64,000 nucleotides of DNA from Chrysoporthe austroafricana. Taxonomy: Eukaryota; Ascomycota; Sordariomycetes; Diaporthales; Cryphonectriaceae. Below are positions 24,101 through 34,429 of this stretch, piece by piece. Position 1 is the stretch's first letter, and each line of letters begins with the position of its first letter. The translations under genes were made by a program, and so were the position numbers. The notes below the pieces were generated by a model. The model was given only the letters and a program-made list of their open reading frames with translations. It was not told the origin of the DNA and did not search any database. The stretch is taken from NCBI GenBank assembly GCA_001051155.2, contig JYIP02000006.1, positions 2,976,001 through 3,040,000 of the forward strand, in the 5' to 3' direction.

Positions 24101-24958
24101 GCCGCCAAGCTCAAACGATTTGTTGGACGCTAGGGCTGAAAAGCCAAAGTCGGACAGCTTCACGACCCCCCTGTCGAACACGAGGGCATTGTCGGGCTTG
24201 ATGTCGCCGTGGACGATGCCTTGGGCATCGTCCTGTCAGCCGCAAGGAAGCGAGCGTGAAGGGGGGAAAAGAAGGAAAAGAAAAAATCAAAACACCTCAC
24301 CGTTCTTGTGCACGGCGGCGAGGGCAGACGCTATCTCGGCGCACATGCGCAACCTCGTCGCTCGGTCCGTCTTGAACCCCTCGTCACCGCGCAGGAAAGA
24401 GCCCAGGTCGCCGTGCGGCGCCTTCTCTAGGATCATGACGGGCCAAATGTTCACGCGCTTTGCGAAGAACCAGCTGCGGACATCTTCGACCTCCCAGCTG
24501 ATGGCGATAAGCTGGACGATGTGCGGATGTGAGCGTAGGTCCTCGTGGCCCAGCGCCATGATCTCAGAGCAAATCTCGCGGAAGGCGTGGTCCTTTGCCC
24601 TGGCGGACGTGCTGCTGCCCAACATCCGCCTGCTTGGAGGACGGCGGCGCTTGAAGGCGAAGACGACGTCGAGGCTGGCGCGCGTCTGGGCCACCACGCC
24701 CTGACCACCACGGCCTAATGTCCCCTGGGCATTGATCCACGATATGCCAGTGAAGTCGATGCGGCGAGACTGCGCGCACGCGAGGCAGGAGAGCAGACTA
24801 TATTTTCCCTCCTCGGTCCTGTCCTTCCTCGACGTTACCCTAGATTCTTCTGTCTTGGCTAGGCTCGTCAGCTGGCCGTCGAAGGGCTGAGCCGGCGGAG
24901 CCTGGCGGCGTCTGTTCTGTCCAAACATAGACATCATACAAGAACCCTGCTCGGTCAC
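21160..24958 (-). CDS. Protein kinase fused to TPR-like repeats and a C-terminal beta-rich domain
   Basis: Four exons, 24958-24301, 24219-23625, 23562-23472 and 23394-21160, keep phase and give 1192 residues. The kinase domain occupies about residues 75-400: a Gly-rich loop GTLGRGGQGVV, the Lys of FAFKRRRPP, GIVHGDIKPDN (HGD in place of HRD, common in fungal kinases), LSDFGFSA and KPWSAPEL. About residues 450-900 are helical repeats of TPR/Sel1 type, including a LGKTHPAVLNL segment typical of fungal TPR units. A poly-Pro linker (KWPPPPPPSQPLPP) follows. The C-terminal 130 residues have alternating Trp and Gly (GRWTGTYLY, GTWLIKGKAW, HGWEYAGYAN) and end GGTFLFYKY, suggesting a beta-barrel. It is head-to-tail with the CorA-like gene. 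The architecture resembles fungal signalling or NLR-like proteins; substrate unknown. Confidence 0.82.
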
Positions 24959-25424
24959 TACAAATTTAATGAGACAGACAATACTTTAAACAAGAGCAGG
25001 TGATGAGCAGTTCCGGTGCCAACCTAAAGGTCTTAGGCTGGGTCGGCAGAGAGATTTGTGACAAAAGGGAAGCGTCTGGCGACAATAAATAACGTGAGGT
25101 ATCCATGGCCTTCTCGGTCCTCAGACCCTGTGTGGACCACCTATAGGTGATCCTATAGGTCATGGACATACACATGGATGCAAGAAAACCACAAGCGAGA
25201 CAATATGGGAGAGTGAGGCTCTCAGCGGTCAACCAATCAGTGAGTGCGTAGCACCACAGACCAACTCTCTCACTTCTCACACGCAGTTTTCAGCTCCGTC
25301 TCCTCGTCATCTGATGGCGTCCAATAGCCTGCCTAATGCAGTTCCCTCCCAGCTTCAATGAATCCCTGACCCTCACCCACATGAGCTGTAAGCTGCGCCG
25401 CTAGAGTACAGCTTCGAAAGTTGC
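24959..25424. promoter_or_regulatory. Spacer between two minus-strand genes
   Basis: Likely promoter of the kinase-TPR gene and 3' flank of the CorA-like gene. No other feature seen. Confidence 0.35.
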
Positions 25425-27337
25425 CTAGGGAGTAGCCTGGTCGATCGCTTGAGCTGCTATCTTACGCATCGCCTCCCGCTGCATCACCGTCCACACCTTC
25501 TCCAGCACTGCAACTATAGCAAAAGTCGCTAGGACCATGGGTATCAAGATTACCACGAACTTCCAAAATTGGGACGCTACAACAAACGCGCCCCTAGAGT
25601 TCACATCTACAAGGTTTGAGCTGAAGATGCCCTGGTGGTTCACGTTAGTCAGTTGCCAACTCGCCGTCGACCTCCCCCCTGCAGCTGAGTTTAGGTACCT
25701 AGAGCTGCACAGGGCAAGATGGCTGAATGGGTGTATCAATTTCCAGAAGGGTACTGGGGTTGGATGTCGTACCGAGAGCAGGGACGCTGGCAGGTACATG
25801 GTTGCCACCACCGTCAGGGCACGGATGTTGACCGTTGTCCTCTGGTCAAGCTCGCGCTGCATCTCCCCGTTCACGGCTATTGTCTCCATCCTGGCGAGCG
25901 ACGCGACATTTGCCTTGAGGCTTGACTCGTTGGCCTCAGCGCTGCGGAGGCTGGCATTGCCGTAGCGGCGGTTCAGAATATCGAGCAACTGGTCGGGTTC
26001 CATCCCGTTGCTATCAGCTCAGCTAGTCATCTATGCACGAATGGGAAAAAGAAAGGGAAGAGGGATAGGGACGGCCAAACCAGGGACATGGCGTCGGATC
26101 CACGCTGTTGGAGGTCGCTTATGCAGTGCCTGTAGTGCTTGGCCTTTGCGTCGTAGTCTTCCAGCTCCACGGCGAGGGCGCGTATCAACTCACTGTCCAC
26201 ACCTTGGGTGAGGAGATTCAGTACCCTGGCCCCAAGATCGATGGTGGCGTCCAGCATTGCGGCTGCCCTGAGGAGCCTATGCCTCAGCCGCTGGAGGTTC
26301 TGTCTATCCTGGAAGCGGAGGTCGTAGTCGTACGGCTGGATGTCGTCCACCTCTGAGAAGAGCGACTTGGCCTCCTGCGTGTAGTATCTCTGAGTCAATG
26401 ATTTGTAGGCCTTACTAGAGTTGGGAGACAGTGGGGGGGATTGATTCATACGAAACTTTCCATCTTCGTCGTCTGGGCCGCGATATAGTCGGGCCAGTTG
26501 GTCAGCGCGAAGCAGATGAACATGACGTGAAAGACCGCAGCCCGGCCCTCGCCCGACCGAGTGAGACGAGACATGGCCTCGCATCCAGCCGCTAGTTGTT
26601 CTTCCAAGGCGTGGGATGGTTTGATGAGGATCCAAGCTGACTGCTTGCTCAAGGCAGAGTAGCGGCAGTAGACGCCTGTCTGCCTGGGAGACCAAACATC
26701 TTCTCCTTGTCTTCCATTGTTCTCAAAGAAGCGAACTGTATAGCAAGTTCCCACTGCCGATAACGCTGCTAAGGTGTCAGTGCTATTGCTGCCCTCACCG
26801 CGTAACACTACACGCCGCTCCCACGTACCCTCGCCCGCCTCGTCGAATCGGCGCCTGGAGTGAAAGCCGTGCCAGGTATTATTGTCATCCTTGATCTTGA
26901 TACCAAAGTTCAAAACCGTCTCCATGAAGAATGGAAATATCTGCAGAGTCCTCATCAGGCGCTCAAAGGTCTGACTGGTCACCAGGAGACGGTCCCAGGA
27001 GTTGGCCTGACGAATGATGCTGCCAGTCACCTTAGCAAGTCATTTAGTCTAGAGGTGCGGGCTCTCTCTCTCTCTCTCTCTATTGTGTGTACACCTACTA
27101 GAAGACATCTCCCTCGGTGTGAAATGTCTCGATGTCCATAGGCTCCAGTCGCCGAAGCTCCTCCTTGTTCAATGCTGTCTCCGGGGCCGTACCCTTGCCT
27201 ACCTGGGTGCGCGCGACCCATATTTCCGCTTCGTCATGGGCACCGGAGAACAAGGCAAGCCGTCGTTCCGTTATCTTCCTGCGAAGGACACTGGCATTGC
27301 AGCTGCCGACTATATCGGGAACCGCGTCTAGCTCCAT
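25425..27337 (-). CDS. CorA-like two-helix membrane protein, fungal accessory type
   Basis: Coding parts are about 27337-27107, 27030-26452, 26410 to about 26050, about 26020-25773 and 25631-25425. Clear junctions are GTATGA to TAAG|GCC at 26451/26410 and GTACGA to CAG at 25772/25631. Family marks: N-terminal region starting MELDAVPDIVG; SWDRLLVTSQTFERLM; RETGV-like SPRQTGVYCRYSALSKQSAWILIKPS; two long hydrophobic segments in the N-terminal half absent, but C-terminal ALTVVATMYLPASLLS with IFSSNLVDV, then FWKFVVILIPMVLATFAIVAVL, as in CorA-like transporters of fungi. The first junction (only a GTCTTC donor available) and the third (no good donor) are poor, so the gene may be degenerate or mis-read. 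Ion transport is not shown. Confidence 0.68.
27062..27081. repeat. (CT)n microsatellite in a CorA-like gene intron
   Basis: Ten CT units in a row, inside the first intron region of the CorA-like gene; on the coding strand it is a GA run. Confidence 0.9.
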
Positions 27338-27679
27338 AGCAGGTGGAAAATACTGAATGTATCGAATAAACTTAGAACGAAGAGGACAGACGACGCTGGG
27401 GTGTCCGGCCGAGATATTTGACCCCCTGTCGGAATTGTCACCTTCTGCTTAGCAACGTGCATGGCGCTTCAAGGCCTGCATGAGACAATAGCATTGCAGC
27501 TGCAACCATGAGCCGAAGTCTACCAACCATTCCTCGCACGTCTTCCCCCCTGTCCCTCCCATCTGGCCCCATTACTGTATCTAGAGGACTTACGTACCCA
27601 CTAATGCCCTATATCAGGCTGCCTCTTCTTTGATCCAGCTCCCCGCTTTCCTGGCTCCCTACTCACCACGTCGGTCACC
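27338..27679. promoter_or_regulatory. Divergent promoter region
   Basis: Separates the minus-strand CorA-like gene from the plus-strand small gene. No specific site recognised. Confidence 0.35.
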
Positions 27680-28041
27680 ATGGAGAATCAGGACAAGTCT
27701 GTCGTGCTGGTACCGCAGGAACTACCGTCCCAGTACCTTGATATCATGAAGCTGCGAGCGAAGCTCAAGGAGCTCTTTCCAGGGGTGAAGTGCAAGATTG
27801 AGGTAAGTCTTCTCATACAGCACCCCTAAGTATGCGTCGCTATCGCTGCATCCGACATTCAGTAACCACCTCTTCCGCCGTGCAGCCGAAGCAGGAGCAG
27901 AACTACACCATCGTCTTCGTTCCCAGGTTGCTTAGCGAGGTGAGGCTACGGCACGACATCGTTTCCTCCCGTATCAACTAGACGAGGTTGCTAAAAAGCT
28001 TCAAGGACGAGCAGGCGAGCATCAGAGACAGCACTGAATGA
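27680..28041 (+). CDS. Small spliced gene of unknown function
   Basis: The ATG at 27680 sits in a good context (TCACCATGG). Exons 27680-27802, 27886-27939 and 27982-28041 would give 78 residues; both introns have GTAAGT or GTGAGG donors and end in CAG or TAG, all in phase. The protein starts MENQDKSVVLVPQELPSQYL, then has a basic helix KLRAKLKELFP and a short charged tail. If the second intron is not used the product ends at 27979-27981 with 72 residues. No family recognised. It lies just upstream of the dual-kinase gene and may be an accessory component or simply a species-specific small protein. Confidence 0.55.
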
Positions 28042-28558
28042 TGAGACACTCGCGCGCCAACCAACACCTGGTCTGGAGCACCGTGATTCCGTCTGGCGGC
28101 TTGCTGAGAAGTGGACGACCAGCCACTGCCACGACATCTTGCAGGGCTAGCAAGCACGGCTGGGGGGGGGGGGTGTATCCTGCAGTACCTGCTTGCATTG
28201 TATTCCCACTAGTTTGATCCTCTAATGTAACCTTAACTACGTACCTGGAAATCGGGCTCTAGGTGATGCCCAGTACCTCTTGATGTTACAGGTACTGTGA
28301 TCCGGAGCTTTCAGCTTGCCTGGTGACGCCCTTGCCAGTGGCTTTCATTGGCTTATATGCCTTCATAGCTCTGTTCAATGGGAGCTGAAAACCTACAGCA
28401 ACGCAAGCAATGCTCTGCAAGAGCCATGACACATAGAGATGCCATCTCGTCCTACTACGAGTGCTTAGTAGCGAGCGGCGTCCCTGACTGAAACTCATTC
28501 TATACTATCAACCCCCAGCATATGATAGCAACGGTCCTAGCTCTAGAGACAAAACGCG
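28042..28558. promoter_or_regulatory. Upstream region of dual-kinase gene
   Basis: No gene seen; contains a poly-G run near 28161-28172. Likely holds the promoter of the following gene. Confidence 0.35.
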
Positions 28559-31500
28559 ATGCCGTCTCGTGAGAAATTAGAATCCTTGTGGATAGAACTT
28601 CATACTCTCCGCCTGAGGAACACGGCAAATGAGGAGTTCGTCCCGGCGAGATGGCTGTCGGACCTCCTGACCCAGGATCGGATCCTTGAGATACTCAACG
28701 AGGGTACCATCGACAAGGACGAGTGTGCAGAGATCGCCCGCGTCGTGCGAAAAGCTGGGCTGAGGACATTCGCAATCTTTGTCACCATGAGGAAACCGGA
28801 CCTTATCTACCGCGTCTTCCAGACCGACCAGTACAAGGACGAGAACGACCTGGACAAGAGCCTCCCTATGTCGGACGAGAAGCTGGCGAGCGTGCTGGGG
28901 CTGACAAGGGTCCGGGAAGACATCAAAAGCTTCTTACAAGACCGTAGCGAGAAGGACGCTATACTCAACGGCGACCCTCAACTCGAGAGGCTAAGACAGC
29001 AAGAAACAGAGTGCGTTAACCTATGCGATGACTTCAGGCCCATCCAATACATGTTCCTGAGCCCAACCTTCCCACAAGGACCGCTCCACCGTCTGCTCGA
29101 AGACTACACGCGGCTGCCTTTCTTGCTGCCTCCAAAACAACAGGGGATAGCAGATGCTGGGGTGACGGGACCGGCCCAAGGAGGCTTTGGCATAGTAGTC
29201 AGGGAGACGCTTCCGCCGGAGCGATACGGGGATAAGGCATGTATAAAACCTCCTTATCTCTCACGAACTCACAAGTAAGACGAAAGACGCAAGCTAAACC
29301 TCTGGCTCATAATAAAGCAAGAAATGACAGTTGTTCGAAAGCAACTTAAGTCGCAGGGTGAGTCGGCATATAAGAGCGAGCTTCGCTGCTTGCGACTCCT
29401 TGCTGCTGTCCGTCACTCCAGCCTCCTCGAGCTCTACGGCTCTTATACATACGATAGGAAGCATAATTTCCTGTTCCGCGAAGCCGTCGACGGCGACCTC
29501 CACGACCTACTGGACCGGGATACTCGACCTTCGGAGTTCGAGCACGACGAAGCCTTCTACCTCGCTTTCTGCAGCCTGGCGGCAGCGTTGGAGCTGGTCC
29601 ATTGCTACGCCAATGATGACCTCAAGCTGAAAATGATCGGCTGCCACCATGACCTCAAGCCCCGGAACGTGCTCGTCGACGGAGGGCGCTTCATTCTTGC
29701 CGATTTCGGGCTCGCGACCCTGAAGGAGGAAGGCGAAGACCCACAGACTCTGGCTCGGGACCGCGACCTGTACTTTGCCGCCCCCGAGAACCTCGATTTC
29801 GTGAACTGGGTAAGGCGAGAAGTCGGACCGTCAGGCGATATCTGGTCGCTAGGCTGCATTCTTGCCGAAGTGTTCACTTACATGTGGGGCGGTCGCGATG
29901 CTGTCCACCGCTTCAGAGGCCGGCGACACTGCAAGGTGGACCTTGGAGACATTGACTTTGAGAACAAGGCCTTCCACGACGCGCGTGGGAACATAAACCC
30001 AGCTGTCACCCAGCATCTAGACGAGCTAGAGGCGGCCCAGGCCGGGGCCGGACGACAGCATCATCGCGCAGGGGGCAAAACAAACATCGCCGAAGTAAGC
30101 CTCATCCAGCTCGTGCGCAACATGCTCACTATCGACCCCTTGACACGCCCGGATATCAAGAAAGTTCTCCAGCGTCTGCGTGGTATCACGCTGCAGAAGA
30201 TGGCGGAGCCGGTCTGCGACGCACTACAGGACTCGCCGCATTCGGAAAACCTTGAGTTCATCATCGAGCGACAGGTCTTCCTCGAGTGGCTGGGCCGGCT
30301 GGACGAGGCGGCGCAGAACGGCCAGCTGTATCTGCCGACCGACGCGGCCTTCGCCCAGGCCCACGAGACCTTACGTGCCCTGCGCGATGAGCTCCAGCTC
30401 CTCGCTCAGGATGGCGACGGGTCCCCGCTGTTTTCACGGGTGCGCCGGCTCAATGAGCAGCTGCTGTCGTGCCTCGACGTAGCCGGCCGCCTTTCGATCC
30501 GGAGGATGGTCGAGCTTAACGCTATGCCCCTTGCCCGCAGGCTAGCTCACAAATCGGGGCTGCCCGAATCGTCTGTATCCGAAGCCGCGCTCGTCGCCTC
30601 AGGATCTAACGCCAGCATGCTCCGGCTGCTCGCCGCGGACCAGGTGAGACGGCGGATGAGGGAGGCGGGTCAGCCTACCGTTCCCAAACTCGAGCGCAGT
30701 GATATCACGCTTTTCAACCAGCCCGGAAACGCCGCCGCGGCCGCGCCGACGACATTCCGCCTCGGAGTCTTGAAGCAGAAGGGCGGCGACGTCGAGTCTC
30801 CTGTCGTCGTCGAAGAATTGACTATCGATCCCAAATACTCCAAGCCGGAAAACAGCGACCGGCTCTTCAAGCGGCTGGAAAACGTGCTAAGCCTCGGCGG
30901 CGGCCGTCGCGATGCAGACACCTTGCCAGCCTTCCGCGCCCTGAACTGCGGCGGCATTTACTTCGACGCTGGCAGCGAACTTATTGGCCTGGTTTATCAC
31001 TATCCCCCCAGCTCTAGCAGCAGCGGCGGCGGCAGCAACGGCGCGGCACGCGTGATCAGCCTCGCCCAGCTCCTAGAGGAGCAGCGCGATACCGTTGATT
31101 TCGAGCGACGCATTATAGTCGGGCTCGATGACCGCATACGGCTGGCCCGCGACCTCGCTACAGCGGTCTTCAGCTTCCACCAGATCGGCTGGCTACACAA
31201 AAACCTTTCGTCGCACAACGTGCTCTTCTTTCACCATGACACGCCGACAACGCCATCAACGACGACGACGACTATGCCATCACAGCCACCACGCCGGCTG
31301 GACCTCTCGGCGCCCGCGCTAATCGGCTTTTCGCACAGCCGCGGCGCTGATGAGAACAAGTTCTCGAGCAAGCGCTACTATACCGAGGAGGCGCTGCGCG
31401 CTTACCACCACCCGCTCTACGCAGGCGGTGACGACCGCGAGGAGTACAGCGCGGAGTTCGACTACTACAGCCTCGGGCTGGTGCTGCTGGAGATCGGGCA

Positions 31501-31738
31501 CTGGTGGCCGCTGCGCAAGATGTGTCGAGACCGGCACAACCGCGTTAAGATGCGCAACCACTTGCTCGCAGGGCTAGTGCCGTTCCTAACGGGGGCGATG
31601 GGTGAGGCGTATGCCCGCGCCACTGAGACGTGCCTCTCTGGCGCGCTGGGCAAGGGAGCAGGGTCGGTAGAGGAAGAGTTTAGCAAATTGGTGATTGCGC
31701 CTTTAGAGGAGCGACTGAGCTTCATGCCGGGCTTATAG
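28559..31738 (+). CDS. Dual kinase-fold protein: N-terminal fungal domain, active-type kinase, degenerate C-terminal kinase
   Basis: Exons 28559-29240 and 29331-31738 join in phase 1 (donor GTATAA, acceptor CAG) to 1029 residues. Residues 1-195 form a helical N-terminal region without known motif. The first kinase runs from about 197 to 540: GPAQGGFGIVV loop, beta-3 FVRKQLK, KSELRCLRLL helix, CHHDLKPRNVLVDG, ILADFGLA, PENLD and DIWSLGCILAEV. All catalytic residues are present. A helical linker of about 200 residues follows. The second kinase-like part, about 700-1010, has FHQIGWLHKNLSSHNVLFF, where the catalytic Asp is replaced by Asn, and no DFG at the expected place (PALIGFSHSR), so it is probably a pseudokinase. 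Such C-terminal folds occur in fungal HeLo-type and related recognition proteins. Substrates unknown. Confidence 0.85.
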
Positions 31739-32092
31739 ATTGAATAAACTACTACATATTTACTGTTAAAACACTAAACTCTATATAGCTTTACTTCTAT
31801 TTGGTTGTCTCCGCCACAAGGAATTAGACTACAAGAGGACGTGATTGTTGGACCTCAGCAGTTTCCTGTCTGCAACTCTGGCAAGCTCTAGATTGATACC
31901 GAAAGTGCTGCCAACGCCATTGATCAATGTCATGGGCCGTCAAACCCCCAGGGAGGTCAGTCAGCAGAAAATTCGTAGATGCGATTTATTTGGTCGTCAT
32001 TAACAGCAAAATTGGATAAAGTCAGCTCTGTTTTCGTCTCTTGGCCAGAGCCATGCCCCATGGGAAAAGGAGACTCGAAAGCGCCAGGGGTT
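31739..32092. other. Intergenic region between convergent genes
   Basis: 3' flanks of the dual-kinase gene and the reductase-like gene. Nothing else recognised. Confidence 0.4.
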
Positions 32093-33190
32093 TCAGCCGA
32101 GAACACCCACCAACTTCCCCCTGACTCGTCCTCCAACCATCCGCTCAAGCGCCTGTGGCAACTCATCGAACTTGAACGTCGAGTCGATGGTGATCTCGTC
32201 TCCTCCTAGGGTCCGGCCCGCCTCCTCAAGCCAGTCTTTGCGGGCCTCCAGAATCACACAATCATAGCTCACACCGAGACCGACCCTGCCCCAAAACCAT
32301 CTCTTCAACATGCTGGGGTAGCTCCAGTAGATGGCTGGACCACCCATGCTCGACCGGTCCGTCTTGTCCCCCACGATCGTCACGTACCTCTTGATCTTGC
32401 CGCCCAGGTCCGGGTCATCTAGGCACTCCGTGCCGCCGACGCAGTCGACGATCACCACCCCGTCGCCCCTCCGCACGGGGTCCTGCAGCCACCGGAGGAT
32501 CTCCCCCGGCACCGACGGCACCGCCGTGTAGTCGACGACCTCGTCCGCGCCTAGCTGCCCGCGCACGAAGTCGGCGTTGCGCGCGGAGCACGTCGCGAGC
32601 ACGCGCCACCCGCGCGACTTGGCGATCCGCACCGTGTACATGCCCGTCGAGGAGCTGCCGCCCAGCACGACGAGCCACCTGTCGCCCCCGACGTGCGGCG
32701 CCACCGCCTCGATGCTGACTCGGGCGGTGAGCCAGACGAGCGGGATGGCCGCCGCCCGCGCGTGGTCCCAGCCGGCGGGCTTCGCGGCGACGGCGACGCC
32801 AGGGCCCGAGGTGTCGAGGGTGAGCACCTCGCCCGCCGCGCCGAGGCCGTTCATGGGCGCCATCGTGAAGCCGAACACGTCGTCGCCCGCGCTGAACCCG
32901 GAGCCGGCGCCGGCGTGCGTGACGGTGCCGGAGAAGTCGCAGCAGGTCTCCCTCTCCTGGTCCTGGCTGCTGCCGGTGAGCACGGAGAGGGGCCAGGGGA
33001 GGGACGACGTGGGAGGCTCCTTGTGCAGGTTCATGGCCTGCACATCGACCGGGTTGATGGCGAAGGCCCTGGTGCGGATCTGGATCTCGGATGGCTTGAG
33101 GCTCGAGGGCGCGGGCGGCGTGTAGGCCGTCTGGTGGAGGTACTGCGGAAAGCCGCTGCCGGTGTAGGTCCACTTCTTGAACGTCGACAT
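32093..33190 (-). CDS. Medium-chain reductase, zinc-less quinone oxidoreductase-like
   Basis: Single-exon 365-residue protein starting MSTFKKWTYTGSG. Layout is that of the medium-chain dehydrogenase/reductase superfamily: an N-terminal GroES-like part (SEIQIRTRAFAINPVDVQAMN, where the family's NPVD is clear), GDDVFGF, then the NAD(P)-binding fold with LVVLGGSSSTGMYTVRIAKSRGW and LGADEVVDYT. The Cys/His zinc ligands of alcohol dehydrogenases are absent. Homologues in fungi are annotated as zinc-binding oxidoreductases or toxD-like enoyl reductases; the substrate is not known. An in-frame Met at 33214 would add eight residues. No biosynthetic cluster partner is seen next to it. Confidence 0.88.
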   Translation of the reverse strand: MSTFKKWTYTGSGFPQYLHQTAYTPPAPSSLKPSEIQIRTRAFAINPVDVQAMNLHKEPPTSSLPWPLSVLTGSSQDQERETCCDFSGTVTHAGAGSGFSAGDDVFGFTMAPMNGLGAAGEVLTLDTSGPGVAVAAKPAGWDHARAAAIPLVWLTARVSIEAVAPHVGGDRWLVVLGGSSSTGMYTVRIAKSRGWRVLATCSARNADFVRGQLGADEVVDYTAVPSVPGEILRWLQDPVRRGDGVVIVDCVGGTECLDDPDLGGKIKRYVTIVGDKTDRSSMGGPAIYWSYPSMLKRWFWGRVGLGVSYDCVILEARKDWLEEAGRTLGGDEITIDSTFKFDELPQALERMVGGRVRGKLVGVLG

Positions 33191-34429
33191 GTTGGTGGAT
33201 TGCAGTCCTTTCAAGGATGAGAGATGCCCGATGTTCGGACTGATGCTCCGTGAAGAAATGGAGCTTTTTAAGCGAGCATCACCTCTGTGCCTTCATGCTC
33301 CACATCGAGTGCCGCACGTTAGTAACATTCGTGTGCGCACGTCATCGCATATCTCTTCCCATGTTTGGTAACCCGAACTCGGAGCCACTGCGTTAGTGTT
33401 CGGCACGCAAATCGCCACAAGCCTGTGTAGCGTAGACACTCGAGAAACTTGTGGACGATCTCTTCCAGTGCTTGTCCCGGAATCTGAACTGACTTGATAT
33501 CTGTAGACGAGATATAAATCTAGTATGGAGTGGGTGCTCTAGTCTAGACCAGGTTCTTTTACGAGAACACAAAGTGAAGAGGAGCGCGGTTTGGCGGGCG
33601 CCTCCCCCTGTCAAATGCGTGTAAGACCATTGGTTGGTTGGCTAGCGGCCTGAGAGGTGTATTATGTAAAAGCCCGCCGCCAGGACTGTAGCTGACCTTG
33701 TCGTTTTGCAGAGCCGCGGGACTTCCACCAGCGGCGACAGAACTATCGAAGTTGTGCTTTTTCAATTCTATGCGTTTATTGTGAATACTAAAGTAGTTCT
33801 GTTGATGGTACGTTGAGATTGAGAGGGCGGCGGCCCTTGGCAGACGCTTCGCGACGGGTCCGTCATGAGCTCCGCAAAGGGCGAACGAGACGCAGGAAAT
33901 TTGCACCACAAGCGACGAGACAGATTCAAGTCATGGAGCACCATCGCTCCACCAGCGTTGCGGTGTCCTTGTTGCGCACGAATGTATCTCCATATCTAAT
34001 GGGAATCGGGGATACCGAGGCCCACGTCTGACGCGAAATCTTATAATATTTATATATATACATATATATGTATACACAAAGGTAGTTCTGTGTCCTTCAC
34101 GCTATGGTCACGGATAGCACGACAATTTAACTAGTCCCTCTCGAGAATGACACTGCTTGTTACTATTTTGCCACTACCCTAGCAACTTAACAACGTACGA
34201 CATGAGAATTGTACAGGCGCAGCGAGGACTTGTACCGTATCGTAATCGTTCCGGAGATTACTCAGAGCACCACCAAGACAGAGCCCCCATTTGAACATAG
34301 TAAATTCGTTTTAGTCTGATATATGGGAAACATTGGTGCTCGCGCAATATCTTGCGAGACCAGTTCCTATGTTTTCCCACGACCTGAAGATGCGTCACTC
34401 ATCACACATTACCCTCCGCCGCCTCTTGC
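33191..34429. other. Long intergenic stretch
   Basis: About 1.2 kb with no supported gene. It includes promoter DNA of the reductase-like gene, a TA/TATATA-rich tract at 34042-34075 and the 3' flank of the formate dehydrogenase gene. Confidence 0.45.
34042..34075. repeat. AT microsatellite-like tract
   Basis: Alternating T/A tract (TTATAATATTTATATATATA and on) standing out from GC-rich neighbours. Confidence 0.8.
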
